Origin: Treponema vincentii
GTDB lineage: Bacteria > Spirochaetota > Spirochaetia > Treponematales > Treponemataceae
DNA: 64,000 nucleotides
NCBI RefSeq assembly: GCF_018336815.1
Contig: NZ_CP050497.1
Coordinates: 2,108,001 to 2,172,000, forward strand
Reading direction: 5' to 3'
Below are positions 1 to 8,834 of this stretch, one piece after another. Every line of letters begins with the position of its first letter. Positions within the stretch are counted from its first letter, which is position 1. The position numbers were made by a program, and so were the translations under genes. The notes under the pieces are model-generated. The model did no database searches. It was not told the DNA's origin and saw nothing but the letters and a program-made list of their open reading frames with translations.

Positions 1-318
1 TATTTAAAAGAACAAGACGGTTTAAAAACTTCCATTGCGGAAGATGCGCTTTTTTTAAACTGCCGCGGCGGCGCGCTTACGACGCAGGGCATCCGGTATA
101 TCATCAACCGGTACACCGCGCTTCTCCCAAACTATAAAAAACTGACGCCGCACGCCTTCCGGCACAGCTTTGCCTCCATGTTCATCACGCGGGGAGCGGA
201 CATCCGGGTAGTGCAGGAACTGTTGGGGCACAGCAATATCACAACCACCCAACGGTACACGCATATCACGGCAGCCCAGCTCCAAGACCTGTATCACAAA
301 GCCCACCCGCACGGGTAG
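1..318 (+). CDS. Tyrosine recombinase (phage integrase/Xer family), C-terminal part only
   Basis: Frame 1 is open from the first base to a TAG at 316-318, giving the last 105 residues of a site-specific recombinase. The catalytic signature is clear: HAFRH at fragment residues 51-55 (His and Arg of the active site), LGH at 75-77, and the DNA-cleaving tyrosine in TQRYTHI (Tyr86). The N-terminal SAM-like domain and the first catalytic Arg lie left of the window. By family it joins or excises DNA by forming a 3'-phosphotyrosine intermediate. Whether it is a housekeeping XerC/XerD type or an element-borne integrase cannot be decided from this part. A structured repeat follows it at 427-556, which makes a mobile context possible but not shown. 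Confidence 0.88.
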   Translation, partial: YLKEQDGLKTSIAEDALFLNCRGGALTTQGIRYIINRYTALLPNYKKLTPHAFRHSFASMFITRGADIRVVQELLGHSNITTTQRYTHITAAQLQDLYHKAHPHG

Positions 319-426
319 GTATAGCCTATTTATTTTGCGGGGTGATTAAAAATCTGATGCGATTCCCTTCCTTTTGCGTAAAATTTTTCCCAAAATTTCA
401 CGTTTCTTTCCCTGCAGCAGGGTAAT

Positions 427-556
427 CGCATCAGACACTTATACATAAGAATCGCAGAATAATGAGGCTGTGAAACCATTTGAACCGCAAAGCGGTGAAA
501 CTCTGGTCGAACGGCCTCATTATTCTGCGGGAAATACAGCAAAACAGTTTGATGCG
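427..556. repeat. 130-bp structured repeat flanked by CGCATCAGAC / GATGCG (copy A)
   Basis: The element is bounded by cgcatcagac at 427-436 and gatgcg at 551-556. Inside is a perfect 16-bp inverted repeat: CGCAGAATAATGAGGC at 453-468 and its complement at 514-529. The loop core at about 473-510 (accatttga, cgcaaagcgg, gaaactctggt) recurs, inverted, at 51482-51518 in copy B. A similar ctgatgcgat word also lies at about 352-361. The rest of the 248-bp gap between the recombinase and tsaC shows no other gene. Nested inverted repeats with a conserved core suggest a MITE-like element or a structured RNA; no transposase is encoded. Confidence 0.75.
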
Positions 557-566
557 ATTATCCTTA

Positions 567-1115
567 TTAATCAATCACAACAGCGCCTTGGCGGAGTACG
601 CGGGGAGTGCCGGAACTTAAATCCACAAGAGTAGAAGGAAGCCCCTCAAGATTACCGTCATCGACAATTAACGAAACGGAATCCTCAAATTCGCGGCAAA
701 TAGCTTCTATATCGGTAAGGGGCGGGGTTCCCGAACGGTTAACGCTCGTCGAATACACTGCATCCCCTGCTGCAGCGACAACACTACGCAGCCACTCATC
801 TGCGGGACAGCGAAAGGCTTGAGTCCCCTGCCCTTTTAACGGTACGATAAGCGTGAGCGGCGCAGGCCACAAGTTCAAAATATGTTCGGGAATTTTTATA
901 TCGGTATAGCGGTAAATATCCGCCGGTTCGGCGATGAGAGCGATAAACGGTTTGTTTTCTTCTCTCCCCTTAATGCGGGCAATTGCTTCGGCAGTCTTTC
1001 CAATCAAACCGGAAAATCCGTAAATCGTATCCGTTGGAATAATGACGATATTTCCGCGCTTGAGTTCTACAGCAACGGCAGCGGCCGAATTAGGAGCTTT
1101 TTTTTGAATACGCAT
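567..1115 (-). CDS. tsaC: L-threonylcarbamoyladenylate synthase (Sua5/YciO/YrdC family)
   Basis: 182 aa, about the normal length for the single-domain YrdC/TsaC form. It makes threonylcarbamoyl-AMP from threonine, bicarbonate and ATP, the first step of the t6A37 modification of ANN-decoding tRNAs in the cytoplasm. Family motifs are present in order: PTDTIYG (27-33), KGREENKP (49-56), WPAPLTLI (83-90) and STSVNRSG (122-129), which line the nucleotide- and threonine-binding cavity. The Sua5 C-terminal extension is absent. Its start overlaps the end of the upstream FtsB-like gene by 26 bp, so the two are probably co-transcribed and translationally coupled. Confidence 0.9.
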   Translation of the reverse strand: MRIQKKAPNSAAAVAVELKRGNIVIIPTDTIYGFSGLIGKTAEAIARIKGREENKPFIALIAEPADIYRYTDIKIPEHILNLWPAPLTLIVPLKGQGTQAFRCPADEWLRSVVAAAGDAVYSTSVNRSGTPPLTDIEAICREFEDSVSLIVDDGNLEGLPSTLVDLSSGTPRVLRQGAVVID

Positions 1116-1539
1116 TTTTTTTGCTCACAATCATCTCGCACATAATAACGATAATACTCATGGAAACGGCAATCGTTTTACAAACTGCATCCGGCAAATA
1201 GCGGGGAGCTTCAATCAAGTATACGACACCGGCATCCTCGGTACGCTCCGCAGCGCCGGAAAAATTCATCAGTTTGATAAGCCGTTCGTTTTTTTGGACA
1301 TAGCCTAATTCATGCGCATACACAGCAATGGTCTGAGGATCTGAGGATAAATTCGCGATACGGATATTCAGATCTTCCCCAATATCGGACAAAAGCTGCA
1401 CATGTTGTACGAGAGCTTCACGCTGCCGTCTTAACTGACGGCATGCAAAAAAACCTCGTGCCCCAAAGCACATACTCAAAAAACTATAAACAAACGCAAA
1501 TACGAAGATCGGCGTAATAACTTTCAAATAAAATTTCAT
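1090..1539 (-). CDS. Septum formation initiator (FtsB/DivIC-like) membrane protein
   Basis: Start taken at the ATG at 1537-1539 (weak AGAAG six bases upstream) rather than a TTG 21 bp further out. The 149-aa product has an N-terminal membrane helix (about residues 3-25), then a coiled-coil stretch (about 33-65) and the ELGYVQKNERLIKL segment typical of the DivIC/FtsB family after its coil. By family it would link FtsL and FtsQ in the divisome. It carries a second hydrophobic segment at its C-terminus (about 120-140), which a classical single-pass FtsB lacks. Followed directly by tsaC with overlap. Family call good; exact divisome role inferred. Confidence 0.72.
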   Translation of the reverse strand: MKFYLKVITPIFVFAFVYSFLSMCFGARGFFACRQLRRQREALVQHVQLLSDIGEDLNIRIANLSSDPQTIAVYAHELGYVQKNERLIKLMNFSGAAERTEDAGVVYLIEAPRYLPDAVCKTIAVSMSIIVIMCEMIVSKKNAYSKKSS

Positions 1540-1574
1540 AATCGCTTCTAATAACGGCAAAATAAATATTTTCT

Positions 1575-1602
1575 TGAATTTTATTTAAAATACGCTATAA
1601 TA
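1575..1602 (+). promoter_or_regulatory. Candidate sigma-70 promoter between divergent genes
   Basis: TTGAAT (1575-1580), 16-bp spacer, TATAAT (1597-1602), facing right. A start here would give a leader of about 145 nt for the acidic protein gene at 1753. Confidence 0.5.
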
Positions 1603-1717
1603 GAAAAGTGATGATATGTTTTCCAACCGATGGTCGACATTTTCTAAAAATGTGCACGGCTTTTCGAGGCGCCCTATAAGAGTTCCGCTCATGTTATATA
1701 CAGGGAATGCCGATACA

Positions 1718-1726
1718 TGTTATAAT
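1718..1726 (+). promoter_or_regulatory. Extended -10 promoter for the acidic protein gene
   Basis: TGTTATAAT: an extended -10 (TG, one base, TATAAT) 26 bp before the ATG at 1753. It would give a leader of about 20 nt containing the GGAG at 1741-1744. Confidence 0.55.
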
Positions 1727-1752
1727 AACACCGCTTTCGTGGAGAAATATTT

Positions 1753-3999
1753 ATGGATAATTTTAACAAAACCGACGATTTATATGATCCCAATTTTTCT
1801 ATAGACAGTAAGAGCACTGAAAAATTAGACATGTATGGTGTATGGCTTAAAAAAAAGAAAGATACTATCGAACCGCTCGATTCGGACGATTTTCAATCGG
1901 CGAGCGCTTCCGGCATGGAAAACGACCAAGATACTATAAATTTTGATGATGATTTCTCATTTTCGGATATGGCTGCAGATACTGAAATGCCCGAACTTGA
2001 GGAGTTGAACGATACAAATACTTCAACCGAAATACCGCTGGAAACGCCTGATCCTTCATATACCGACAGTGATACTTCCGATATTGCACTTGACGAAAAC
2101 AGTTTTGAGTCATTGGATTTGGATGACTTTTTGTCGGATGACAGCCCTACCGAAGCAGCGCCTAAAGAAACAGCTGATACTTTTGTTGAAGAAGAGCCGA
2201 TAGATCTTGACTTTACCGAAATCACGGATGATACCGAAAAACATTCGGGCGACAATGAACCGCCGGCAGGTCTCGAAAACTTCAGTGAAATTTCTCTTGA
2301 AGATTTTGAAGATGCAGCTCCGTCTGAAAGCTCCGAATCGGACGACGACTTTGAGGTGGTCGATGATTTTGACGATATTCTCAAAGACGATACATCCGAA
2401 AGACAAGAAGCCGAACACAGCAAGCAAAAAGAAGATGCCGTTTTCGACATTGACGTTACAGCCGATGATGAAGCGACTAAAGAGCAGCCGCTTGCGGAGC
2501 TGTCCTCACAGGTTGTAGAAGATAACGTCGATATTCCGATTTTCGGTGCAGACGACAAACAATCACCCGATGCTGAAAAACCTGCTTTCTTTGATGATAT
2601 TGAAGCTGTTAAACAAGATTTACTTTCAACACAACATGTCGCCGAACAGGAAAATGCGACAGCAAAACTCAATCCGGAAAAGGATTCAAAAGAAACTATG
2701 GACACAACAGTCGTAACTACTCAACGCACTGCCGCTGAACAAGATAAAGCAACCGAATTGCTGATGCAAATTGCTCATGAAATCAGCGATCTGAAAGCAG
2801 AGCTGAATAGCTTAAAAGTGGGTATGGCGGCTCACTCAAAAGCAATTTCCGAAACAGCGGTAAAAGATTCCGGTGACCACCAAGAAGACAAAGCCGCCGA
2901 TGCGGAAAGTTCGGGCTTTTTCAGCGATGATGATACGGACGAAACGATTGCACTCACCGGTGATGAGTTAAATAATATCCTTATTACGGCGGATTTCACT
3001 GAAGAGCGGAACAGTGAAGATGAGGAGCGGGCGTCGACCGATGAGGAATCTTCCGCGGAAACAACCGAAACCTATGAAGTACCGCCTGTACTTACGAAAG
3101 ATATTGATCCCGAAATGCAAGAAAAGCCCCCTGCCGACCACTCCTTTGAGGAGAGTATAGCGGAGCTTTCTTCAGAAGAGAGAAATAGCGATCATGAACC
3201 GGAGACGGAAGGGGAAAAACTCCTTGCATCCGATCCGGTCTTTAATGTAGAGCCTTCCCCCATTACATCGTTGCCGGAAGATCTCAGTTACCTTGATGAT
3301 CAATCGGAAGTTACGGATGAAGATATGGGGCTTATTGATGGAGATACGGCAGATCAGCAAGAAGCCGCCGAGCTTGAGGATATCGAAGAAGCTGAGCCTG
3401 TGGATGACGAAACCGACTTTGAAGATATAAATATAGAATCCTTCGATATTCCCTCGGAGCAAGAGATTGAAGTTCCCGCTGAAGACATGAAACCGGTTGA
3501 CACCAAAATGGCTGCTGGAGAAATAACAGATGACCGTACGATCCACGAACTTCAAAATGACGAAGATTTCCGAAACCCGTTTGCAGACGGTTCAACTACC
3601 GCCGAAGCGGAAATAAAAGAAGAAATTATTGAAGAACCTTTTATAGCCGAAGTTCCTGCAAGTGAGTCGGAAGAAATCGAAGAAGCCAAATCTGAAGATA
3701 CGGAAGATACAATTGAAGAATTGGACGCAATCGCTGAAGATACAAGTTCCGATCTTGAGGCGGAAAAAGAAAGCGAAAAAGTTCCCGAAGAACCGAAGCA
3801 GGAAACATTGTTACAAGCTGCGAGTAAAAAGCAGGAAACCATTTCTATTCCATTGGAACTGAAAAATGAGATTAAATCGGTTCTTTCCTATATGGATCAA
3901 CTGTTAGAGGCATTGCCCGAAAAGAAGATTGAAGAGTTTGCTAAGTCCGAATATTTTGAAACCTACAAGCACCTCTTTGAAGAATTAGGCATTTCCTAA
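1753..3999 (+). CDS. Large acidic, low-complexity protein of unknown function
   Basis: 748 aa; start supported by GGAG at 1741-1744, eight bases before the ATG. I do not recognise a family. Most of the chain is Asp/Glu/Ser/Thr-rich and probably disordered, with repeated acidic patches of the type ESLDLDDFLSDD. No signal peptide or membrane helix is visible. Two regions look structured: a probable coiled coil at about 333-357 (heptads around HEISDLKAELNSLK) and a C-terminal segment, about 697-748, with helices around IPLELKNEIKSVLSYMDQ. The next genes are Maf-type flagellin glycosylation genes. The composition resembles the cytoplasmic half of the TPR membrane protein at 13530-16985. Function unknown; a scaffold or polar protein is speculation. 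Confidence 0.8.
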   Translation: MDNFNKTDDLYDPNFSIDSKSTEKLDMYGVWLKKKKDTIEPLDSDDFQSASASGMENDQDTINFDDDFSFSDMAADTEMPELEELNDTNTSTEIPLETPDPSYTDSDTSDIALDENSFESLDLDDFLSDDSPTEAAPKETADTFVEEEPIDLDFTEITDDTEKHSGDNEPPAGLENFSEISLEDFEDAAPSESSESDDDFEVVDDFDDILKDDTSERQEAEHSKQKEDAVFDIDVTADDEATKEQPLAELSSQVVEDNVDIPIFGADDKQSPDAEKPAFFDDIEAVKQDLLSTQHVAEQENATAKLNPEKDSKETMDTTVVTTQRTAAEQDKATELLMQIAHEISDLKAELNSLKVGMAAHSKAISETAVKDSGDHQEDKAADAESSGFFSDDDTDETIALTGDELNNILITADFTEERNSEDEERASTDEESSAETTETYEVPPVLTKDIDPEMQEKPPADHSFEESIAELSSEERNSDHEPETEGEKLLASDPVFNVEPSPITSLPEDLSYLDDQSEVTDEDMGLIDGDTADQQEAAELEDIEEAEPVDDETDFEDINIESFDIPSEQEIEVPAEDMKPVDTKMAAGEITDDRTIHELQNDEDFRNPFADGSTTAEAEIKEEIIEEPFIAEVPASESEEIEEAKSEDTEDTIEELDAIAEDTSSDLEAEKESEKVPEEPKQETLLQAASKKQETISIPLELKNEIKSVLSYMDQLLEALPEKKIEEFAKSEYFETYKHLFEELGIS

Positions 4000-4016
4000 T
4001 CCGTATATTTCACTTC

Positions 4017-4042
4017 GCCGCTATGCAATTCCGCATAGCGGC
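4017..4042 (+). terminator. Hairpin between the acidic protein gene and the Maf genes
   Basis: A 10-bp perfect stem (GCCGCTATGC ... GCATAGCGGC) with a 6-nt loop lies in the 57-bp gap. There is no T-run after it, so it may act as an mRNA stabiliser or attenuator rather than a full terminator. Confidence 0.4.
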
Positions 4043-4056
4043 CAACTGCCTTCCTC

Positions 4057-5511
4057 ATGCTTCCTTTTCGTCTCCATTCAAAATACAACCCAAATAAAGA
4101 AGCGGAACAGTTTGCCGCTGCCATTGAAGGCAATCCTACCATTATTATCATAACGGAGCCGGGAGAATCCTACCTCGCGCCCGTACTGAAAGCACAATTT
4201 CCTTGTACAAAGCGTATTGCGGTGCGCTACAGCGAAACACTTTTTTCGGATTCCGATTATCTTTGGGATGCTGTCTGGCGGCCGGGAAACGGTAGTTTGC
4301 CTTTTTTTCTGCTGTCTCACATACCCGATGAACAATTGGCAGGAACCCGTTTTTTAAGCTGGAGGGCTGCCGATAAAGCTTTTCCAAATGAGGCAGATAC
4401 GGTTTGGAAAAACATCCGGTATGCAATCGATATACTTACTAGTATCATGCACACCCGATCTTTCTTCGGAAATAAGTGGCTTAAAAACACCATCAATAAT
4501 TTTATCGGCCTTGAACACCCTGCGACGCTGCATTTCGGCGAACGGGATTTTATCTTAGCCGGAGCAGGCCCGAGCTTAGAACAGCTTACCGCAGCTCAGG
4601 TAGCGCCCTACTCTATCCTTGCAGTATCATCAGCGTGCACAGCCCTTACGGCGCGGGATATCTCGATAGACCTCTGCATCGGTACCGACGCCGGCTACTG
4701 GGCATTGCCTCATTTTGATAGGCTGCCTGCAATAGTCCCTGTCGCCTTTCCACTCGAAGCGGCCGTTCCCGCATCGATATTAGAGACTCATCCATGCGTG
4801 CCGCTTTCCTACAATTCTCCGCTGGAAACAATGCTCTTTACGGCGGCAAACCTGCAACCGCTTGCAGCCCGAGAAAACGGCACGGTAACGGGAACGGCCT
4901 GCGAACTGCTGTTACGGCATACAGACCGAAACATCATACTCGCCGGCGTCGATTTGGCAGCTGCAAAAGGTTTTACCCATGCACGCCCCCATGCAAGTAT
5001 CGTACGCTTATTTGCTGCGGCGAATAGACTCCATCCGCTTGCAGATTCGCTTGCTGTCCAAAACTTTGCCGCGCAATCCCTTGAAACCTACCGGCAATGG
5101 TTTTTGCAGCTGCCGCCGGAATCCGCACGGAGACTTGCCCGCGCCGGTACGGGAGGAGCCCCGCTGCCAAATATCAAACCGATAGACCTAACAGCCCGCA
5201 GTTCCAATAACGCACAAACAGCAACACGGCTTTCGGCAGCCCCCCACCCTGCGCCTTCCCGCAATGAGCGCACACGGATTGCCCGCTCCCTGTTAAAGAC
5301 ACTGAATACCGAAATCCCTGCACTAATCGCAACGGAACCGGCGCGGCTCGCGACCGATGCTGCGGCACTTGAAAAACAGATATGCGTCTTATGCAGCTAT
5401 ACCGCTTATTGTAATGTGATAAAAAATCCTACGGATACAAAAGCGCAAACAAACTTAGCGGAACAGGTCAGCCGTGTACTCGGCTCGCTCATTAAAAGGA
5501 TAAAAGCATGA
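4057..5511 (+). CDS. DUF115 / motility accessory factor (Maf)-like protein 1
   Basis: 484 aa. The central region matches the DUF115 (Maf, MptE-like) fold: a Rossmann-like loop AGAGPSLE at 168-175, followed by DISIDLCIGTDAGYW and ILAGVDLA, the usual order in the family. By family, Maf proteins transfer nonulosonic-type sugars to Ser/Thr of flagellins in the cytoplasm before export. No clear Shine-Dalgarno precedes the ATG at 4057, so coupling to the upstream gene is possible. Its stop overlaps the start of the next Maf gene by 4 bp. The flagellin role is inferred from the family and from the motile lifestyle of the host. Confidence 0.75.
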   Translation: MLPFRLHSKYNPNKEAEQFAAAIEGNPTIIIITEPGESYLAPVLKAQFPCTKRIAVRYSETLFSDSDYLWDAVWRPGNGSLPFFLLSHIPDEQLAGTRFLSWRAADKAFPNEADTVWKNIRYAIDILTSIMHTRSFFGNKWLKNTINNFIGLEHPATLHFGERDFILAGAGPSLEQLTAAQVAPYSILAVSSACTALTARDISIDLCIGTDAGYWALPHFDRLPAIVPVAFPLEAAVPASILETHPCVPLSYNSPLETMLFTAANLQPLAARENGTVTGTACELLLRHTDRNIILAGVDLAAAKGFTHARPHASIVRLFAAANRLHPLADSLAVQNFAAQSLETYRQWFLQLPPESARRLARAGTGGAPLPNIKPIDLTARSSNNAQTATRLSAAPHPAPSRNERTRIARSLLKTLNTEIPALIATEPARLATDAAALEKQICVLCSYTAYCNVIKNPTDTKAQTNLAEQVSRVLGSLIKRIKA

Positions 5512-7013
5512 CGATCCTAGAGAAGAACCTTGCTGCGATAAACATCAAACAGCCGGAACTCGCAGAACATCTCCGGCGTGCTCAAATAGGGGCTGCTTAT
5601 AAGGGTACTGCACCCGCAAAGACAGGGGAACCGGTGCCGCTCTTTGCATCGGGACAAGCGTTGCAGTCCCTCTATAATCCCGTACGGGAAGCAGAACGCA
5701 CCGCTGCCGCGTTCTCCGTCGGCTTTATGCTTTTTTGCGGACTGGGGAACGGCATCCATATCAAACTTTTTTTAGATAAATCCTCCCAATCATTTTGTGC
5801 AATTACGGAATCCGATTACGAATCCTTCAAACAGCTGCTTTCGCTCATCGACTATACGGAGCTATTAGCCGACAGCAGGGTATTCCTTTTGCCGCCCTGT
5901 ACCGATGCCGCTTTTGAAACCGCACTCGTAGCGGCTTATTTACCGGCTCTTCACGGCACCTTCAGCTATCACATCCTAAGGACATGGAGTGAACAGTATA
6001 CAGCGCAAACAAAAGGTTTACCGGAGAAGATCGAGCACGCACTCGAAAAAATCAAAGCGGATTTTTCAGTTCAAGTTCATTTCGGGAAAATCTGGCTGCG
6101 CAATATTTTTTTAAATTTGCGCCTTGCAGGTTTCGTCAAACCTGCATACCCGTACACGGATACCAAGCGAACAGCGCTCATATTGGGGGCAGGCCCAAGC
6201 TTGGAAGAAGGATTGGTTCTGCTTAAGCAGCATCGGAAGCGGTACACGGTTTTTTGTACCGATACAGCCTTTCCCGCCGTATGCGCAAACGGTATTACAC
6301 CGGAATTCTTCATCGCGATTGACCCGCAGCATATCTCATATCAGCATACCATCGGCGTTATCCCCAAAGAGACGATCGGCATTTTCGACCTTTCAGCTAA
6401 CACAGCCGGAGCGCGCCGATTTTACGAAAACGGCAATGCCCTGTTCTTTACGGCAGGCGGGCACCCGCTCGTCCAAACAGCCGCACTTTTTTCTCCCATT
6501 CCGCCGCTTACCACGGGATCCGGCACCGTTGCCGTCGCTGCCTACCATGCGGCACAAGCGCTCGGTTACCGGCATATCGAATGCATCGGAATGGACTTTG
6601 CCTATACCGGCGGCACGGCGTATAGCCGAGGCACCTATCTTTCAGCCCAATATGCCGACGCTGCGATGCGCGTCATCTCGCAAGAGCACTCGTTTGTCCG
6701 CCTTATGTTCCGTACCGAAACCTACAGCGAACGGACATCAAAAGGCATCACCTATCGAACGCCGCTCTTGGATTCTTACAGGGCGGCTTTTGAAGCGGAA
6801 AAACACAGTATCATCCGCTGGCAACGGGCAGACTTTCAGCAATTCCCGTATACGGCATTCCTTGCATCCTTTACCGAAAACTTAAAACAAAACAGTCTGA
6901 ATACCGTTATGCCGCTTCTTCCCGCACTTGCATGGTGTAAAGCCCATAGAAAAGGAAATTTGACCGATATGGAACTTGTATCGGAACTCATTTCGGAGTA
7001 TACTGATTTATGA
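5508..7013 (+). CDS. DUF115 / motility accessory factor (Maf)-like protein 2
   Basis: 501 aa, a diverged paralogue of the upstream gene. It has GAGPSLEEG (227-235), EFFIAIDPQ (266-273), TTGSGTVA (335-342) and GMDFAYTGGTAYS (361-373), the strongest Maf signature in the window. Probable cytoplasmic flagellin glycosyltransferase by family. The start ATG overlaps the preceding stop and its own end overlaps the next start (ATGA-type junctions on both sides), so three genes are translationally coupled. Two tandem divergent copies may serve two acceptors or two sugars; that is inference. Confidence 0.82.
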   Translation: MTILEKNLAAINIKQPELAEHLRRAQIGAAYKGTAPAKTGEPVPLFASGQALQSLYNPVREAERTAAAFSVGFMLFCGLGNGIHIKLFLDKSSQSFCAITESDYESFKQLLSLIDYTELLADSRVFLLPPCTDAAFETALVAAYLPALHGTFSYHILRTWSEQYTAQTKGLPEKIEHALEKIKADFSVQVHFGKIWLRNIFLNLRLAGFVKPAYPYTDTKRTALILGAGPSLEEGLVLLKQHRKRYTVFCTDTAFPAVCANGITPEFFIAIDPQHISYQHTIGVIPKETIGIFDLSANTAGARRFYENGNALFFTAGGHPLVQTAALFSPIPPLTTGSGTVAVAAYHAAQALGYRHIECIGMDFAYTGGTAYSRGTYLSAQYADAAMRVISQEHSFVRLMFRTETYSERTSKGITYRTPLLDSYRAAFEAEKHSIIRWQRADFQQFPYTAFLASFTENLKQNSLNTVMPLLPALAWCKAHRKGNLTDMELVSELISEYTDL

Positions 7014-8653
7014 TGAAAAAAATATTGATGTCGGTCTATGCCGCATGTGCATTGCTTGTTATTATTGGAAGTTTGCTATGGTTTGTTTTCACCCTTTACA
7101 GCGATTCCGCTGTGGGAAAAACGGAAGCGTTGAAGAACTTTAAGATATTTGCTCAGCATACCGGCGGAATTTTGTCGGAATCCATTCACGAGGCTGATTC
7201 TGCCCGGCTGCAAGTACAACTTGAGCAACTATGCCGTAACTACAGCAAATATGTTCAAGCAGTTTTAATTAGAGATAATGCCGGTATCGTATTTATCTGG
7301 CCGAAAAACACCGATATTTTTTCATATAATGAACAGTATATAGTCGAAGTAAAAAACCTACCGCTCTTTTTTACTGCTGCCCAAACACATATTCCGGTTA
7401 AAGAAATGGGTACTACCGTTACCGTCCATGCAGCGCTCCAAATGCTTCCGCTTGAAACGGTTTTTAACCGCGGTCAAATAGTATTCTTTTTATTACTGCT
7501 GATTGTGCTGATGACCGTTATAGTTCTGATCTTTTCGTACATTAACCCAAAATCTGTAGAAAAAAAATCAGCATTAAAAGATACAATTCGTGCTCCGGAA
7601 GCGGATATAACCGCTTTTGATGCCGTTCAACCCGATCTTCCCCTCGCTACAGCTGCTTGCGATAAAGAAGAAACCGCATCTTCAGCGAAAAATTTTACCG
7701 AAACGGACAATCCGGCTACCCTGCAGCAGGAGGATACGAGTACCTATAAAAACCATGCTCCCTTTAATGAAGAGCCGACGACGGGAGAACAAACAGTAAA
7801 GACGCATGAATTTGAACCTTCGTTGCCATTAGATGAACAACTGGAATCATTAAACCGTCTTCATATTTACGATGATGAACAGCCCCAACAAACCACGCCC
7901 GAGTCTCAGGAACACGCAGAACATATACAGCTTGACCACAGTACGATAGAGGAACTGGACGGCGCCGATACAGAGCAGCCGGTCTCCTCAAACACTGAAC
8001 CGAATATTCAGAAAACAGCAGATACCTCGAAATCGGATGTCAACCAGAGCTTCGGCGCAGAAAACTACGGCTTCTTTGAAAATCATACCCACCCCCTAAA
8101 AGCGGTGGATGAAAGCCAAGAAGCAGCCAAACAACCGCCGATTACGACGTTTGAAAACACCCCGCTTTCGGATACAGCGCACAGCGATAGCCGTTCACTT
8201 GAACAGGCAACGCTCATCGAAGAATTGACCACCGCTATCACGGAAACCGCCGTTGCCGAAGAAGATTTAACGCTCATGCTGATCCATGCACCCGATCTTC
8301 CACATAATCAGCAAATTATCCATTTACTGCGTTCAACACTCGATCGTATTCATAAGATATTTATTTTTAATAAAGATACCCTCGGTATCATCATTTTTTA
8401 TGCCCCCTTAGATCAGGCGATGCAAATTGCGAGCAGTCTCTATGATGAAATCCATGCGCTTTTAGATGCTTCCGCTAAAAAATCACTCGGTATCGGCCTT
8501 ACTACAAGAGCAGGACGGCTTATTCCTGCTCCCCGCATGATCGAAGAAGCCTCGGCGGCAATCGGCAAGGCAACCGAAGAAGGTGGCGATCCCATTGTCG
8601 CCTTTCGAGTTAACCCGGATAAATACCGGCGCTGTCTCGCACGGTTAAACTAA
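7010..8653 (+). CDS. Two-TM sensor-like protein with degenerate GGDEF domain
   Basis: 547 aa. Membrane helix at about 10-32, a periplasmic loop of about 130 residues, a second helix at about 160-185, then a long acidic linker (about 190-415) and a C-terminal domain of about 130 residues. That domain has the beta-alpha pattern of a diguanylate cyclase (LGIGLTTRAGR ... MIEEASAAIGKATEEGGDPIVAF matches the last third of GGDEF domains), but no GG[DE]EF active-site motif is visible. It is therefore probably a non-catalytic GGDEF relative. Coupled to the Maf genes by a 4-bp overlap. Ligand unknown. Confidence 0.65.
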   Translation: MMKKILMSVYAACALLVIIGSLLWFVFTLYSDSAVGKTEALKNFKIFAQHTGGILSESIHEADSARLQVQLEQLCRNYSKYVQAVLIRDNAGIVFIWPKNTDIFSYNEQYIVEVKNLPLFFTAAQTHIPVKEMGTTVTVHAALQMLPLETVFNRGQIVFFLLLLIVLMTVIVLIFSYINPKSVEKKSALKDTIRAPEADITAFDAVQPDLPLATAACDKEETASSAKNFTETDNPATLQQEDTSTYKNHAPFNEEPTTGEQTVKTHEFEPSLPLDEQLESLNRLHIYDDEQPQQTTPESQEHAEHIQLDHSTIEELDGADTEQPVSSNTEPNIQKTADTSKSDVNQSFGAENYGFFENHTHPLKAVDESQEAAKQPPITTFENTPLSDTAHSDSRSLEQATLIEELTTAITETAVAEEDLTLMLIHAPDLPHNQQIIHLLRSTLDRIHKIFIFNKDTLGIIIFYAPLDQAMQIASSLYDEIHALLDASAKKSLGIGLTTRAGRLIPAPRMIEEASAAIGKATEEGGDPIVAFRVNPDKYRRCLARLN

Positions 8654-8699
8654 GGGAGTGCTGATTAAAGCGAGGAGCGCATTTAATCAGTGTTTCCCT
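8653..8699 (+). terminator. Hairpin closing the Maf operon
   Basis: AGGGAGTGCTGATTAAA pairs with TTTAATCAGTGTTTCCCT around a 12-nt loop, starting at the last base of the stop codon. The stem is strong, but the T-run after it is weak. Confidence 0.5.
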
Positions 8700-8723
8700 A
8701 ACACAAATCATGCCGAAAGCCGG

Positions 8724-8752
8724 TTGACAGAGTAGTATTCTCTTATTATTAT
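8724..8752 (+). promoter_or_regulatory. Near-consensus sigma-70 promoter of the Asp/Phe-repeat gene
   Basis: TTGACA (8724-8729), 17-bp spacer, TATTAT (8747-8752). It predicts a start near 8759 and a leader of about 75 nt before the ATG at 8835. One of the best promoters in the window, dedicated to a 76-codon gene. Confidence 0.75.
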
Positions 8753-8834
8753 GCAGTTGCTGTTTACCGAACGGCGGCGTTTTACCTGTAAAGCGTTTTT
8801 ATAAGATATTCCAAAACACAATGGATGGTTCACT

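Noticed and set aside
330..542. 70-aa minus-strand ORF in the first intergenic gap
   Set aside because: Lies on the structured repeat copy A; its sequence follows the hairpin arms, with no ribosome site.
1616..1804. 62-aa plus-strand ORF before the acidic protein
   Set aside because: Runs over the extended -10 and the start of the real gene; no ribosome site.
1893..2705. Minus-strand Ser-rich ORF opposite the acidic 748-aa gene
   Set aside because: Mirror frame of Asp/Glu codons (GAT/GAA read as Ser/Phe-type); no ribosome site, no family, and the plus-strand gene has promoter and ribosome site.
6124..6885. 253-aa plus-strand ORF inside Maf gene 2
   Set aside because: Alternative frame of a gene with complete Maf motifs and overlaps on both sides.
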